DNA from: an uncultured Pelagibacteraceae bacterium | Lineage (GTDB): Bacteria; Pseudomonadota; Alphaproteobacteria; Pelagibacterales; Pelagibacteraceae | Reading direction: 5' to 3' | Assembly: GCA_902570545.1 (NCBI GenBank) | Contig: CACFYO010000011.1 | Location: forward strand, 1 to 21,221 | Length of the DNA stretch: 21,221 nucleotides | Shown here: piece after piece, positions 1 to 8,275 of the stretch | Numbering within the stretch: position 1 is the first letter of the stretch | How the letters are laid out: each line of letters begins with the position of its first letter | Notes under the pieces: model-generated | What the model saw: the letters and a program-made list of their open reading frames with translations, nothing else | Told to the model about the DNA's origin: nothing | Databases searched by the model: none | Made by a program: the position numbers and the translations under genes

Positions 1-1
1 T

Positions 2-280
2 CAAAATTTTATTATTTCAGATGTGATTGAAAAACCAAATACTAAAGAAGCTCCATCAAATAATGCTGTAATTGGAAGATATATCTTAAATAAGAATATA
101 TTTAAAATTCTTAAAAAACAAAAAAAAGGAAAAGGTGGAGAGATACATATTACTGACTCAATTAAAACAATGATTGATAATAAATCTTTGTTTATTGGTC
201 ATAAGTTTTCAGGAAAATATTTAGATTGTGGCTCAATGAGTGGTTACATAAATTCAACATTGGAGATTGCAAAATTATGA
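2..280 (+). CDS. galU: UTP--glucose-1-phosphate uridylyltransferase, C-terminal part (5' end outside window)
   Basis: Partial gene: the frame is already open at the left edge and ends at TGA 278-280, giving about 92 residues. It would join UTP and glucose-1-phosphate to form UDP-glucose in the cytoplasm. The visible part carries the GalU signature VIEKP followed by APSNNAVIGRYIL, then GGEIHITDSI, which resembles the family pattern GGEIQLTDAI, and a C-terminal segment ending in DCGS and a tail helix. The first in-frame ATG lies at 23 but is not the real start, because the conserved VIEKP motif begins before and across it. The stop overlaps the ATG of ugd by three bases (ATGA), so the two are probably translationally coupled, and the product UDP-glucose is the substrate of the next enzyme. 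Identification is firm despite truncation. Confidence 0.9.
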   Translation, partial: QNFIISDVIEKPNTKEAPSNNAVIGRYILNKNIFKILKKQKKGKGGEIHITDSIKTMIDNKSLFIGHKFSGKYLDCGSMSGYINSTLEIAKL

Positions 281-1572
281 AAATATGTATGATTGGTTCT
301 GGCTATGTTGGGCTAGTCAGTGGAACTTGTTTTGCTGAACTTGGAAACAATGTGATTTGTGTCGACAATAATATAAATAAAATATCGAATCTTAAAAAGG
401 GTGTAATTCCAATTTATGAACCAGGTTTAGAAGAATTGATTATAAGAAATTTAAAACAAAAAAGGTTAAAATTTTCTTCTAATATATCAGAGTCAATTAA
501 AAAATCAGATCTTATATTTATTTGTGTTGGTACACCAACAAAACCTAAATCTAATGAAGCCGATCTAAAATATATATTTCAAGTTATTAAGGATATAAAA
601 AAGAATTTAAATAAATATAAAATAATCGTTGCTAAATCTACAGTCCCAGTAACCACTTGTGATAAAATTCAAAAATTGTTAACAAATAAAAATAATAAAA
701 AACTATTTGATGTTGTTTCAAATCCTGAATTTTTAAGAGAGGGTGAGGCTATCAGAGATTTCATGTTTCCCGATCGAGTTGTTGTTGGAACAAATAGTAA
801 AAAGGCTAATAATGTTTTAAAAAATTTATATTCTCCAATAATTAAAAAAAAGGGCAGATATTTTAACACATCAAGACGTGCTGCTGAGGTTATAAAATAT
901 GCAGCTAATGCGTTTCTAGCAACAAAAATTACTTTTATAAATGAAATTTCAAATTTATGTGAAAAACTTAACGTTGATATAACTGACGTTTCGGTAGGAA
1001 TTGGAGCTGATGAGAGGATTGGAGGAAGATTTTTAAGAGCTGGACCAGGTTACGGTGGTTCTTGTTTTCCAAAAGATACACTTGCATTAGTTTCTACTTC
1101 AAAAAAATTTAAAACTAATTTATCTATAGTTAAATCAACAATATACTCTAACGATAATAGGTATAAATTTTTATTAAATAAAATTAAAAAAATATTAAAT
1201 AACAAGATAAAAAACAAGAAAATCACATTTTTAGGTGTTACTTTTAAGGCTGGCACCGATGATATGAGAGACTCGGCATCTTTAAAATTAATCCCATATT
1301 TAACTAAAAAAGGTGCAAAAGTTTCATATTATGAACCTACAGGAATTAAAAATGAATTTGATAAGAAAAAAGTATCTTATTTTAATAATATCAAAGATGC
1401 ATCCTTCAATAGCGATCTTTTAATAATTCATACAGAATGGAATGAATTTAGGCATATTAACTTCAATAGGTTGAATAATAAGAAGAAATTTAAAATTTAT
1501 GATTTAAGAAATTTATATACACCTTCAAAAATGAAAAATAAAAATATCAAATATTATAGTATAGGTAGATAA
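277..1572 (+). CDS. ugd: UDP-glucose 6-dehydrogenase
   Basis: Oxidises UDP-glucose to UDP-glucuronate with two NAD+, supplying acidic sugars for surface polysaccharide. At 431 residues it is the usual length. The N-terminal Rossmann motif GSGYVGLVSG lies at residues 7-16, the EPGLEEL stretch at 48-54, the NPEFLREGEAI substrate loop at 149-159, catalytic-region K207 and N211 in KYAANAF, and the nucleophilic cysteine C263 in GPGYGGSCFPKD (256-267). K324 and D328 fall in the C-terminal UDP-binding domain motif GVTFKAGTDDMRDS. I chose ATG 277, which overlaps the galU stop (ATGA) and puts the dinucleotide-binding strand immediately at the N-terminus; an upstream in-frame ATG at 226 would add 17 residues encoded out of frame within galU and not seen in the family. 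The TAA abuts the end of the convergent ridA gene with no spacer. Confidence 0.95.
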   Translation: MKICMIGSGYVGLVSGTCFAELGNNVICVDNNINKISNLKKGVIPIYEPGLEELIIRNLKQKRLKFSSNISESIKKSDLIFICVGTPTKPKSNEADLKYIFQVIKDIKKNLNKYKIIVAKSTVPVTTCDKIQKLLTNKNNKKLFDVVSNPEFLREGEAIRDFMFPDRVVVGTNSKKANNVLKNLYSPIIKKKGRYFNTSRRAAEVIKYAANAFLATKITFINEISNLCEKLNVDITDVSVGIGADERIGGRFLRAGPGYGGSCFPKDTLALVSTSKKFKTNLSIVKSTIYSNDNRYKFLLNKIKKILNNKIKNKKITFLGVTFKAGTDDMRDSASLKLIPYLTKKGAKVSYYEPTGIKNEFDKKKVSYFNNIKDASFNSDLLIIHTEWNEFRHINFNRLNNKKKFKIYDLRNLYTPSKMKNKNIKYYSIGR

Positions 1573-2034
1573 TTATTTAATCTCAAAAATTGCGTCAACT
1601 TCAACTGCTACACCTAAAGGCAAACTATTAGTACTTACGGCAGCACGTGTGTGTGTACCATTATCCCCAAATACATCTTTAATTAGGTCTGATGCTCCAT
1701 TAACCACTTTTGGTTGTTCAATAAAGTCATCAGCAGAATTAACAAAACCTGTTAATTTAATACATGATTTAATTTTTGATAAATCATCTGAGCATGCTTT
1801 TTTAGCCTGAGCAATTATATTTAATGCACATCTTTGTGCCGCTTTGTAAGCTTGCTCCGTATTAAAATCTTTTCCAACTTTACCTTTAATTAATTGTCCA
1901 TCAGCATCAATTGATATTTGTCCTGAAATATAAAGTAAATTGCCAGAAATTTTTGTGGCAACATACGAGCCAACTGGATCAGTAGCTTTTGGTAGAACTA
2001 AACCCATTTCTTTTATTTTTGCATCAATCGACAT
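1573..2034 (-). CDS. RidA family protein (YjgF/YER057c/UK114), long subfamily
   Basis: Predicted small cytoplasmic Rid-family protein; members hydrolyse reactive enamine/imine intermediates such as 2-aminoacrylate, usually as trimers. At 153 residues it is longer than archetypal RidA (about 128) and matches the longer subfamily that starts with a short helix before the beta-barrel core. The core shows LLYISGQI at 33-40, and R130 in GTHTRAAVSTNSLP aligns with the substrate carboxylate-binding arginine of RidA, so activity is plausible. ATG 2032-2034 overlaps the topA stop in a TAATG junction, and the purine-rich end of topA (GAAAGG a few bases upstream) probably acts as its ribosome binding site. 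It is the last gene of the leftward operon. Family membership is clear; the exact substrate is not. Confidence 0.9.
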   Translation of the reverse strand: MSIDAKIKEMGLVLPKATDPVGSYVATKISGNLLYISGQISIDADGQLIKGKVGKDFNTEQAYKAAQRCALNIIAQAKKACSDDLSKIKSCIKLTGFVNSADDFIEQPKVVNGASDLIKDVFGDNGTHTRAAVSTNSLPLGVAVEVDAIFEIK

Positions 2035-4595
2035 TATTTACCTTTCTTTTTCTTTTTATTCTTATCGTACTCTTTTCTTTTCTCAATTAAAATAAGAGCT
2101 TCTTCCATTGTTAATTCAATTGGGTCTTTTTCCTCAGGTATAGTAGCGTTTAGTGATTTGTATTTTATATAAGGCCCATATTGGCCTTTCATAATTCTTA
2201 CAGGTTTTTTATCTTCGGGGTGTTCACCAAGATTTTTAATTAAAGATGATGAAATTCTTCCAGGTTTTGCCTCAGCTATTAGAGTTACAGCTCTATTAAG
2301 ACCAATGCTAAATATTTCATCAACATTTTCTAAACGAGCAGATTTATTTTCACACTTCAAATAAGGTCCAAATCGACCAACATTTATTGTAATATCTTTA
2401 TCATTTTCAGGATTTTTACCTAGACTAATTGGAAGCGAGCATAAATATTTGGCTCTGTCTAAATCTATACTTTTAATATCAATTCCCTTTGGGATGGATA
2501 CATTTTTAAAATTATTTTCTTCTTTTTTTAATTTTTTCTTTTTCTTTTTTTTTTCTTCAATATCATCAATTTCTTTTTCATATTGAAGATAGGGACCAAA
2601 TCTTCCATTTTTTAAATATATGTCTTTACCTATATCATTTTGACCAATTAATTTTGGCTCTGCCAAAGTTAATTGTTGTGCAGCTTTAGACTTTGAAAGA
2701 GGTCGTGTAAACTTACAATCTGGATAATTTGAACATCCAATAAAAGCACCACCACGAAAACTATTTTTTAAACTTAATTGACCAATATCACATAATTTAC
2801 ATTTTCTATCAATTTTTCCATCTTTATCTACTTCAAATATTAATGACCCTAAACTCTCGTTAAGCATATCTAAAACTTCTCTAGTTCGTTTTTCTTTAAC
2901 ATCTGTTACATTTAAATTAAAATCTTTCCAAAATTCCTCTAAGACCTTAATCCAATTTTCTTTGCCAGCTGTAATATCGTCTAATTGATCTTCTAATTTT
3001 GCAGTAAAATCATAATCAACATATTTTGAAAATAATTTTTCAAGAAAAGCGGAAAGCAATTTACCTCTATCAGTTGGAAAAAATCTTTTGTTTTCTATAT
3101 CTGCATAACCTCTATTTGAAATAACTGAAATTATACTTGCATATGTTGAAGGTCTTCCAATTCCTAATTCCTCTAATTTTTTAACAAGACTTGCTTCTGA
3201 ATATCTTGGTGGTGGTTGAGTGAAACGTTGCTCATCTGTAAAGTTTTTAAATTCTACTTCACCTTTGTCAACATCAGGTAATATGTTCTCATCATCTATA
3301 TTTTCATCTATTCTTGAAACCTTTAAAAAACCATCAAATTTTAAAGTTGAACCACTAGCTTTACATATATTTTTTTTATCTTCGGATGTAATTGTTATGG
3401 TTTTTCTATCAAATTTTGCTGACTCCATTTGTGAGGATAACGATCTTGACCATATTAGGTTATAAAGTTTGTATTGATCTGTGCTTAAGTATTTTTTCAT
3501 ATTTTCAGGAACTCTGCTAATCTCTGTTGGCCTGATAGCTTCATGAGCTTCTTGTGCATTTTTGGCCTTTTTACCTGAATAATTTAAAGGGGAAGGTGGT
3601 AAATATGTTTCACCATAGTTTTGAGTAATGAAATTTCTAAAAGAATTTATAGCGTCCTTTGATATGTTTGTCCCATCTGTACGCATATAAGTAATTAATC
3701 CAACTGTTTCGCCATCAATATCTATACCTTGATAAAGTCTTTGGGCAATTTGCATTGTTCTAGAGGCTCCAAAACCTAGTTTACTGGACGATGTTTGTTG
3801 TAAAGTAGAAGTAGTAAAAGGACCTGATGGGTTTCTTGTATAAATTTTAGATATTATATCTGTAATACTATATTTTTTATTTTTGATTAAATCTAATGCT
3901 TTATTAATATCTTCTTTATTTTTAAATGAGAATTTTTCAATTTTTTTACCATCTAATTGAGTAATAGATGTTTTAATATTTAAATTTTCCTTCGTTAAGA
4001 AATTTAGATTAAGTGTCCAAAATTCTTCTGGTTTAAAAACTTCTATATCATGTTCTCTTTCTGTTAATAATCTAAGAGCAACAGATTGCACTCTTCCTGC
4101 TGATTTAGATCCTGGTAATTTTGTCCATAGAATTGGTGATATATTAAAACCTACTAAATAATCAAGCGCTCTTCTTGCCATGTATGCGTCGACAAGTTCA
4201 TTTTCTATATTTCTTGGATTATCTATTCCGTTTGTTACAGCTTTTTTTGTTATTTCATTAAAAACTACACGTTCAACTTTTTTATCTTTAAGAAGTTTTT
4301 TTTCATTTAAAAACTCTTTGACATGCCAAGCAATTGCTTCTCCTTCTCGATCTGGGTCAGTAGCTAAAATAATTTTTTCTGAATTTTTAGCTGTATCTGT
4401 AATTTCTTTTAAATATTTTTTTGAGAAACTGTCTACTTCCCAAATCATTTTAAAAGAATTTTCTGGATCAACAGAACCATTTTTTGAAGGTAGGTCTCTA
4501 ATATGTCCATAACTTGCTAATACAGTGTAATCTGAACCTAGATATTTATTTATAGTTTTAGCTTTTGCAGGACTTTCAACAATTACAAGATTCAT
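2034..4595 (-). CDS. topA: DNA topoisomerase I (type IA, omega protein)
   Basis: Relaxes negative supercoils through a transient 5'-phosphotyrosine link. The 853-residue protein starts with the TOPRIM domain: E7 in IVESPAKAKTI and D80/D82/E84 in ATDPDREGE. The nucleophile is Y303 in GLITYMRTDGTN. QEAHEAIRPT (348-357) and GIGRPSTYASI (478-488) are further core motifs. The C-terminal part has one four-cysteine zinc module (C599, C602, C621, C627) and three repeats of the GRFGPYL/GQYGPYI type at about 664, 740 and 804, a layout common in Alphaproteobacteria. A lysine-rich insert (KKKKKKKLKK, 682-691) separates the first two repeats, and the protein ends in another lysine cluster. No good Shine-Dalgarno precedes ATG 4593-4595. 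It follows plsY by 37 bases and overlaps ridA by one base. Identification is certain. Confidence 0.98.
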   Translation of the reverse strand: MNLVIVESPAKAKTINKYLGSDYTVLASYGHIRDLPSKNGSVDPENSFKMIWEVDSFSKKYLKEITDTAKNSEKIILATDPDREGEAIAWHVKEFLNEKKLLKDKKVERVVFNEITKKAVTNGIDNPRNIENELVDAYMARRALDYLVGFNISPILWTKLPGSKSAGRVQSVALRLLTEREHDIEVFKPEEFWTLNLNFLTKENLNIKTSITQLDGKKIEKFSFKNKEDINKALDLIKNKKYSITDIISKIYTRNPSGPFTTSTLQQTSSSKLGFGASRTMQIAQRLYQGIDIDGETVGLITYMRTDGTNISKDAINSFRNFITQNYGETYLPPSPLNYSGKKAKNAQEAHEAIRPTEISRVPENMKKYLSTDQYKLYNLIWSRSLSSQMESAKFDRKTITITSEDKKNICKASGSTLKFDGFLKVSRIDENIDDENILPDVDKGEVEFKNFTDEQRFTQPPPRYSEASLVKKLEELGIGRPSTYASIISVISNRGYADIENKRFFPTDRGKLLSAFLEKLFSKYVDYDFTAKLEDQLDDITAGKENWIKVLEEFWKDFNLNVTDVKEKRTREVLDMLNESLGSLIFEVDKDGKIDRKCKLCDIGQLSLKNSFRGGAFIGCSNYPDCKFTRPLSKSKAAQQLTLAEPKLIGQNDIGKDIYLKNGRFGPYLQYEKEIDDIEEKKKKKKKLKKEENNFKNVSIPKGIDIKSIDLDRAKYLCSLPISLGKNPENDKDITINVGRFGPYLKCENKSARLENVDEIFSIGLNRAVTLIAEAKPGRISSSLIKNLGEHPEDKKPVRIMKGQYGPYIKYKSLNATIPEEKDPIELTMEEALILIEKRKEYDKNKKKKKGK

Positions 4596-4632
4596 AATTA
4601 GTCAAACTACTTATAACTATTAATCTGTCAAA

Positions 4633-5208
4633 TTAATAAATTTTACTCTTAGTTTCTTCTTTGTTTATTAATCTTTTGATATTTTCTCTATGTGTATAAA
4701 AAATCAAAACAAACATAATAATGAAAAAAATTATGTTACCCTGATCAATAATATATAGATAGATTGGTATAGAAATTGAAGCAAACAATGATGATAGAGA
4801 TGAATATTTTGATATTAAAAAAGTTAAAATCCAAATAGTTCCAAAAACTACGGCATAATAAATATTTATTGAAATCAAAATACCAACAAATGTTGCAACA
4901 CCTTTGCCACCTTTAAATTTTAGCCAAATAGGGAACAAATGTCCTAAAAAGGCACAAAGAGCTGATATATAAACTAAATCAGGATAATTGAACTTTATAT
5001 AGATAACAGGTACAACAGCTTTTGCTATATCTAAAACAAGTGTTAAATAACCTAATGACTTATTGCCAGTTCTTAAAACATTTGTGGCACCAATATTGCC
5101 AGATCCTACATTTCTAATATCCTTTTTAAGTAAAATTTTTGTGAATAGATATCCAAAAGGTATAGAGCCAAATAGATAAGATACCAAAGCTGTTATTATA
5201 TAATCCAT
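4633..5208 (-). CDS. plsY: Glycerol-3-phosphate acyltransferase, acyl-phosphate dependent (PlsY)
   Basis: Integral membrane enzyme that transfers an acyl group from acyl phosphate (made by PlsX) to sn-glycerol-3-phosphate, the first step of phospholipid synthesis. At 191 residues it is typical. The three conserved cytosolic/interface motifs are present: the N-terminal LFGSIPFGY followed by GSGNIGATNVLR (35-46); GHLFPIWLKFKGGKGVAT (89-106), the glycine-rich phosphate loop; and THRENIKRL (172-180) near the C-terminus. Several hydrophobic spans (about 2-25, 52-72, 79-95, 105-130, 137-171) fit the multi-pass topology. Its ATG overlaps the stop of pyrX (TAATG, 5206-5210), so it is probably coupled to pyrimidine-gene translation. 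In many Alphaproteobacteria dprA lies between plsY and topA; here only 37 bases separate them. Confidence 0.97.
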   Translation of the reverse strand: MDYIITALVSYLFGSIPFGYLFTKILLKKDIRNVGSGNIGATNVLRTGNKSLGYLTLVLDIAKAVVPVIYIKFNYPDLVYISALCAFLGHLFPIWLKFKGGKGVATFVGILISINIYYAVVFGTIWILTFLISKYSSLSSLFASISIPIYLYIIDQGNIIFFIIMFVLIFYTHRENIKRLINKEETKSKIY

Positions 5209-6497
5209 TATTCAGATTTAAATAATTCTTCACCATTTACAAATGTACTTATTACTTTGCCTTGAAGTTTTTTATCTTCAATAGGGGTATTTTTTGATTT
5301 TGATATCAATTTCTCTTTTCTAACAACCCAAGGTTTATTTATATCTACAATACAAAAATCAGCATCATTTCCTGTTGATAAGTTACCTTTATTTATTTTA
5401 AGTATTTCTGCTGGTTTTGATGTTAAAGCTTTTATTATAGTTTCCAACTCAACCGATCCATTATGATATAATTCTAAACTTAAGGGCAATAAAGTTTCAA
5501 TTCCAGATGCGCCAGTTTCTGCTTGAGCAAAAGTTAATCTTTTATTTTCTTCATCTTCTGGTTTATGATCAGAAACAATAACATCAATTGTTTCATCATT
5601 TAGTCCTTGAACTAAAGCGTTTCTATCAGTTTCTGATCTTAATGGAGGTGATAATTTTAAAAAAGTTTTGAAATCACCAATATCATTTTCATTTAAGGAT
5701 AAATTATTTATCGAAACACCACAGCTGAAGTTTACTTTATTTTTTCTTTCTCTGATTATATCTACAGAGTTTGCAGATGAAATTTGAGAAATATGATATC
5801 TACAACTATTATATTCTAACAATGTTAAGTCTCTTTCTATAATTAACAATTCAGCGCTTATTGGAATTCCTTGGAGACCGAGTTTTGTTGCTATGATGCC
5901 ATCATTAATCATTCCATCTTTTGATAATTCTGCATCTTCTGCATGTTGTATTATTAAGGATTTTAAATCTGATGCTGAATTCATAATCCTATTCATAATT
6001 CTAGGATTTTGAATTGTTTTTATTCCATCTGTGAAACCAATTATCCCTTTATTCTGTAATAAACCAAATTCAGTCATATTTTCTCCCTCTGCTTTTATTG
6101 TTAATGCAGCTGTTGGATAAATATTAATTTTTGATTTATCTCTTCCTCTTCTTTTAAGAAAATCAACTATAGAAACATTATCAATTATAGGGTTTGTATT
6201 GGGCATTGTAACTACTGATGTTACACCACCTGATAAAGCAGCTTCACTAAGGGTTCTAAAATTCTCTTTATATTCATATCCTGGTTCACCAACAAAAACT
6301 CGCATATCTACAATGCCTGGAAATATGTATTTTTCATTTAAATCTATTACTTTTTCTCTAGATGGAATGTTATTTGAATTTACTTTTTTTCCGACAGCTT
6401 CGATTTTTCCATTTTCTCCAATTATTATTCCTCCAATTTCATTTAAAGAATTATGAGGGTCAATTATATTTGCATTTATAAAGTATTTTTTTTTCAT
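5208..6497 (-). CDS. pyrX: Dihydroorotase-like protein lacking the HxH metal site (PyrC'/PyrX), probable partner of aspartate transcarbamoylase
   Basis: Amidohydrolase-fold protein of 429 residues homologous to class I dihydroorotase. The beta-barrel landmarks are recognisable: FPGIVDMRVFVGEPG (59-73), GVTSVVTMPNT (91-101), GFTDG (154-158), H185 in IIQHAED, H235 in RYHIS, and D310 in VIVSDHKPEDE. In active enzymes the first strand ends in D-x-H-x-H; here those positions are R66-V67-F68, so both histidines of the metal centre are gone. Non-catalytic PyrC-like subunits are known to assemble with class A aspartate transcarbamoylase (for example in Pseudomonas), and an alphaproteobacterial pyrX form with this same change is common, so a structural role with the adjacent pyrB product is the best inference. 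pyrB ends directly before its ATG (TAAATG), and plsY overlaps its stop. A working dihydroorotase should be encoded elsewhere. Confidence 0.88.
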   Translation of the reverse strand: MKKKYFINANIIDPHNSLNEIGGIIIGENGKIEAVGKKVNSNNIPSREKVIDLNEKYIFPGIVDMRVFVGEPGYEYKENFRTLSEAALSGGVTSVVTMPNTNPIIDNVSIVDFLKRRGRDKSKINIYPTAALTIKAEGENMTEFGLLQNKGIIGFTDGIKTIQNPRIMNRIMNSASDLKSLIIQHAEDAELSKDGMINDGIIATKLGLQGIPISAELLIIERDLTLLEYNSCRYHISQISSANSVDIIRERKNKVNFSCGVSINNLSLNENDIGDFKTFLKLSPPLRSETDRNALVQGLNDETIDVIVSDHKPEDEENKRLTFAQAETGASGIETLLPLSLELYHNGSVELETIIKALTSKPAEILKINKGNLSTGNDADFCIVDINKPWVVRKEKLISKSKNTPIEDKKLQGKVISTFVNGEELFKSE

Positions 6498-7439
6498 TTA
6501 TTCACAAAAAATCTTTAAGCAGGCCATTCTTACTGCTACGCCTAACTCAACTTGTTCTTTTATTACACTTTTGTTTATATCGTCTGCTAAGTTTGTATCA
6601 ATTTCAATTCCTCTATTCATTGGTCCTGGATGCATTATCAAAGCATCCTCTTTAGCATATTGAATTTTATCAGGTGTTAAGCCATAATACTCATAGTATT
6701 CTCTGTTGGATGAAAGAAACGAGCTTGTCATTCTTTCATTCTGTAATCTTAACATCATTACTATGTCGCAATCTTTAACTCCTTTTTTCATATCAGAAAA
6801 AATATTTACACCAAATTTTTCAATTTCATTTGGCATCAAATTTGTAGGGGCCACGATATTCACTTCTGCACCCAACATGTTTAGAAGATAAATATTTGAT
6901 CTTGCTACTCTTGAATGAAGTATATCTCCACATATTGCAATTTTAAGACCTTCTATTTTTTTTCTTCTATTTATAATTGTTAAAGCATCCAATAATGCTT
7001 GCGTTGGATGTTCTCTTCTACCATCACCTGCATTTAGTACTGCACAATTAACTTTTTGAGATAGAAGGTTACAAGCGCCTGAGTCTTGATGTCTTATTAC
7101 AATAATATCTGGGTGCATTGCATTTAAGGTCATTGCTGTATCAATTAACGTTTCACCCTTTTTGATAGCAGAATTTGTAATATTCATTGACATTACATCT
7201 GCACCTAATCTTTTTCCTGCTAATTCGAATGAACTTTGGGTTCTTGTTGATGGTTCAAAAAATAAATTTATTTGAGTTTTACCTTTTAAAATATCAATTT
7301 TTTTATTTTTACTTTTATTTAATTTTATGAACTTAGAGGCTTCATTCAAGATAGTGGTAACATCACTAACAGACAAATCCTGGATACCTAATAAATGTTT
7401 TTGTGATATTTTAATAGCTTTTTTGGATTTAGTTGCCAT
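6498..7439 (-). CDS. pyrB: Aspartate carbamoyltransferase catalytic subunit
   Basis: Condenses carbamoyl phosphate with aspartate to give carbamoyl aspartate, the committed step of pyrimidine synthesis. The 313-residue protein carries the carbamoyl phosphate motif [12 protein letters not shown] (61-72; STRT at 64-67), the KKGET loop (93-97), HPTQ (144-147), the aspartate-side R231 and Q233 in MMLRLQNER, and MHPGPMNRG (269-277). The two domains and the usual length (about 310) are intact. It is followed with no spacer by pyrX, which fits the class A holoenzyme in which PyrB needs a dihydroorotase-like partner; no pyrI regulatory-chain gene is nearby. ATG 7437-7439 is the only start that gives a normal N-terminus. 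A candidate promoter lies in the 42-base gap after ruvX. The protein identification is certain. Confidence 0.97.
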   Translation of the reverse strand: MATKSKKAIKISQKHLLGIQDLSVSDVTTILNEASKFIKLNKSKNKKIDILKGKTQINLFFEPSTRTQSSFELAGKRLGADVMSMNITNSAIKKGETLIDTAMTLNAMHPDIIVIRHQDSGACNLLSQKVNCAVLNAGDGRREHPTQALLDALTIINRRKKIEGLKIAICGDILHSRVARSNIYLLNMLGAEVNIVAPTNLMPNEIEKFGVNIFSDMKKGVKDCDIVMMLRLQNERMTSSFLSSNREYYEYYGLTPDKIQYAKEDALIMHPGPMNRGIEIDTNLADDINKSVIKEQVELGVAVRMACLKIFCE

Positions 7440-7449
7440 TAAAATTAAC

Positions 7450-7478
7450 TCTATAACTATATAGTATTAACTATGCAA
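7450..7478 (-). promoter_or_regulatory. Candidate promoter for the pyrB-pyrX-plsY-topA-ridA unit
   Basis: On the minus strand the ruvX-pyrB gap contains TTGCAT (7478-7473), a 17-base spacer, and TATAGA (7455-7450). This is a reasonable sigma-70-like pair. Transcription would start only a few bases before the pyrB ATG at 7439, giving a very short or absent leader; no Shine-Dalgarno is visible, which is consistent with that. Read-through from ruvX remains possible. The whole genome is AT-rich, so chance matches are common. Confidence 0.35.
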
Positions 7479-7481
7479 CCA

Positions 7482-7937
7482 TTAATTTTGAATAAAATCT
7501 AAAGCACCTTGTAAAATAAAAGCTGCTGCAAACTTATCAATATCTTTCTCTCTTTTACTGACATTTATATCTAATTCGCTTGATAAATTGAAAGCACCAA
7601 CAGTAGATAGTCTTTCATCCCACAAAGACACAGGAATATCAATTTTGTTCGAAATATTGATTGCTATATCTTTTGCTGATTGTGAAGATTTTCCGTAAGT
7701 GCCATCCATATTTATTGGATTTCCTATAATTATTCCTTTGATCTCATTTTCTTTGATAATACTTTCAAGTTCATCAATTAATTTGTTGTGTTTAGATTTA
7801 TCTAAGGTTTGAAGGGGAGTGGCAATTTTTTGATTATAATCACTGATGGCAATCCCAATCCTTTTTGTACCTAAATCTATACCTAATAATCTTGAACCAT
7901 TTGATAATTTGTTTTTGAATTCATCAATTGTGATCAT
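7482..7937 (-). CDS. ruvX: Putative pre-16S rRNA nuclease / Holliday junction resolvase-like protein (YqgF/RuvX)
   Basis: RNase H-fold nuclease of the YqgF family, thought to process the 5' end of 16S rRNA and also described as a Holliday junction resolvase homologue. At 151 residues it has the usual size. The acidic catalytic set is visible: D21 in LLGIDLGTKRIGIA (18-31), E108 in LWDERLST (106-113) and D134 in DKFAAAFILQ (134-143). GNPINMDGT (72-80) is the conserved glycine-rich loop of the family. It is divergent from gatC across 50 bases and lies 42 bases upstream of pyrB on the same strand, so it may be the first gene of the leftward operon or have its own short unit. The start ATG 7935-7937 is preceded by an A/T-rich stretch without a Shine-Dalgarno sequence. 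Confidence 0.95.
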   Translation of the reverse strand: MITIDEFKNKLSNGSRLLGIDLGTKRIGIAISDYNQKIATPLQTLDKSKHNKLIDELESIIKENEIKGIIIGNPINMDGTYGKSSQSAKDIAINISNKIDIPVSLWDERLSTVGAFNLSSELDINVSKREKDIDKFAAAFILQGALDFIQN

Positions 7938-7987
7938 ATTGTATATTTTTAACTTAAGTGGTAGTTTGCGACATTATTTTTTACCAT
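7938..7987. promoter_or_regulatory. Divergent intergenic region, probable back-to-back promoters of ruvX and gatCAB
   Basis: These 50 bases separate the starts of the divergently transcribed ruvX (minus) and gatC (plus), so promoters for both must lie here or just inside the genes. A weak plus-strand candidate is TTGTAT (7939-7944), a 17-base spacer and TAGTTT (7962-7967), which would give a leader of about 14 bases for gatC. No convincing minus-strand pair was found; TATACA sits directly against the ruvX start. Neither gene has a visible Shine-Dalgarno sequence. Confidence 0.3.
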
Positions 7988-8275
7988 ATGACGATAGATC
8001 TTAAAACAGTAAAACACATATCAAAATTAGCAAGGATCTCACTTGAAGAGAAAAAAGCTGAAAAATTAGCAAATGATATGAATTCTATATTTGAATTTAT
8101 TGAAAAATTAAACGAGCTAAAAACTGAGAATGTAGAACCATTAACCTCTATAGCTGAAACAACTTTAAGATTCAGAGAAGATAAAATAACAAGCGACAAT
8201 ATAAGAGAAAAGATTCTTAAAAATTCTCCTGAAAAAAATGATGATTTTTTTGTTGTTCCGAAAGTAGTTGAATAA
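7988..8275 (+). CDS. gatC: Aspartyl/glutamyl-tRNA(Asn/Gln) amidotransferase subunit C
   Basis: Small 95-residue subunit that wraps around GatA and holds it to GatB in the GatCAB amidotransferase. The family pattern is clear: [12 protein letters not shown] at the N-terminus (8-19), a helix ending in [16 protein letters not shown] (37-52), then the extended [15 protein letters not shown] segment and a C-terminal FFVVPKVVE that matches the usual PxVV(E) ending. I chose ATG 7988; an in-frame GTG at 7958 would add ten residues that do not resemble GatC. The TAA overlaps the gatA ATG as TAATG (8273-8277). Confidence 0.95.
   Translation: MTIDLKTVKHISKLARISLEEKKAEKLANDMNSIFEFIEKLNELKTENVEPLTSIAETTLRFREDKITSDNIREKILKNSPEKNDDFFVVPKVVE

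Noticed and set aside
1565..1582. Weak inverted repeat AGAT...ATCT at the ugd/ridA junction
   Set aside because: Only four base pairs followed by mismatches and AT-only loop; not a credible intrinsic terminator.
4180..4512. 110-codon open frame on the plus strand inside topA
   Set aside because: It lies antisense to the conserved TOPRIM region, its translation resembles no family, and low-GC coding strands often leave such open antisense frames.
4626..4631. Perfect TTGACA on the minus strand between plsY and topA
   Set aside because: No -10-like hexamer follows at 15-19 bases (17 bases on is AGTTTG), so a separate topA promoter is not supported.
7958..7987. GTG start giving gatC ten extra residues
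   Set aside because: The extension is not seen in the GatC family and would occupy the only space available for a promoter; ATG 7988 fits the usual N-terminus.
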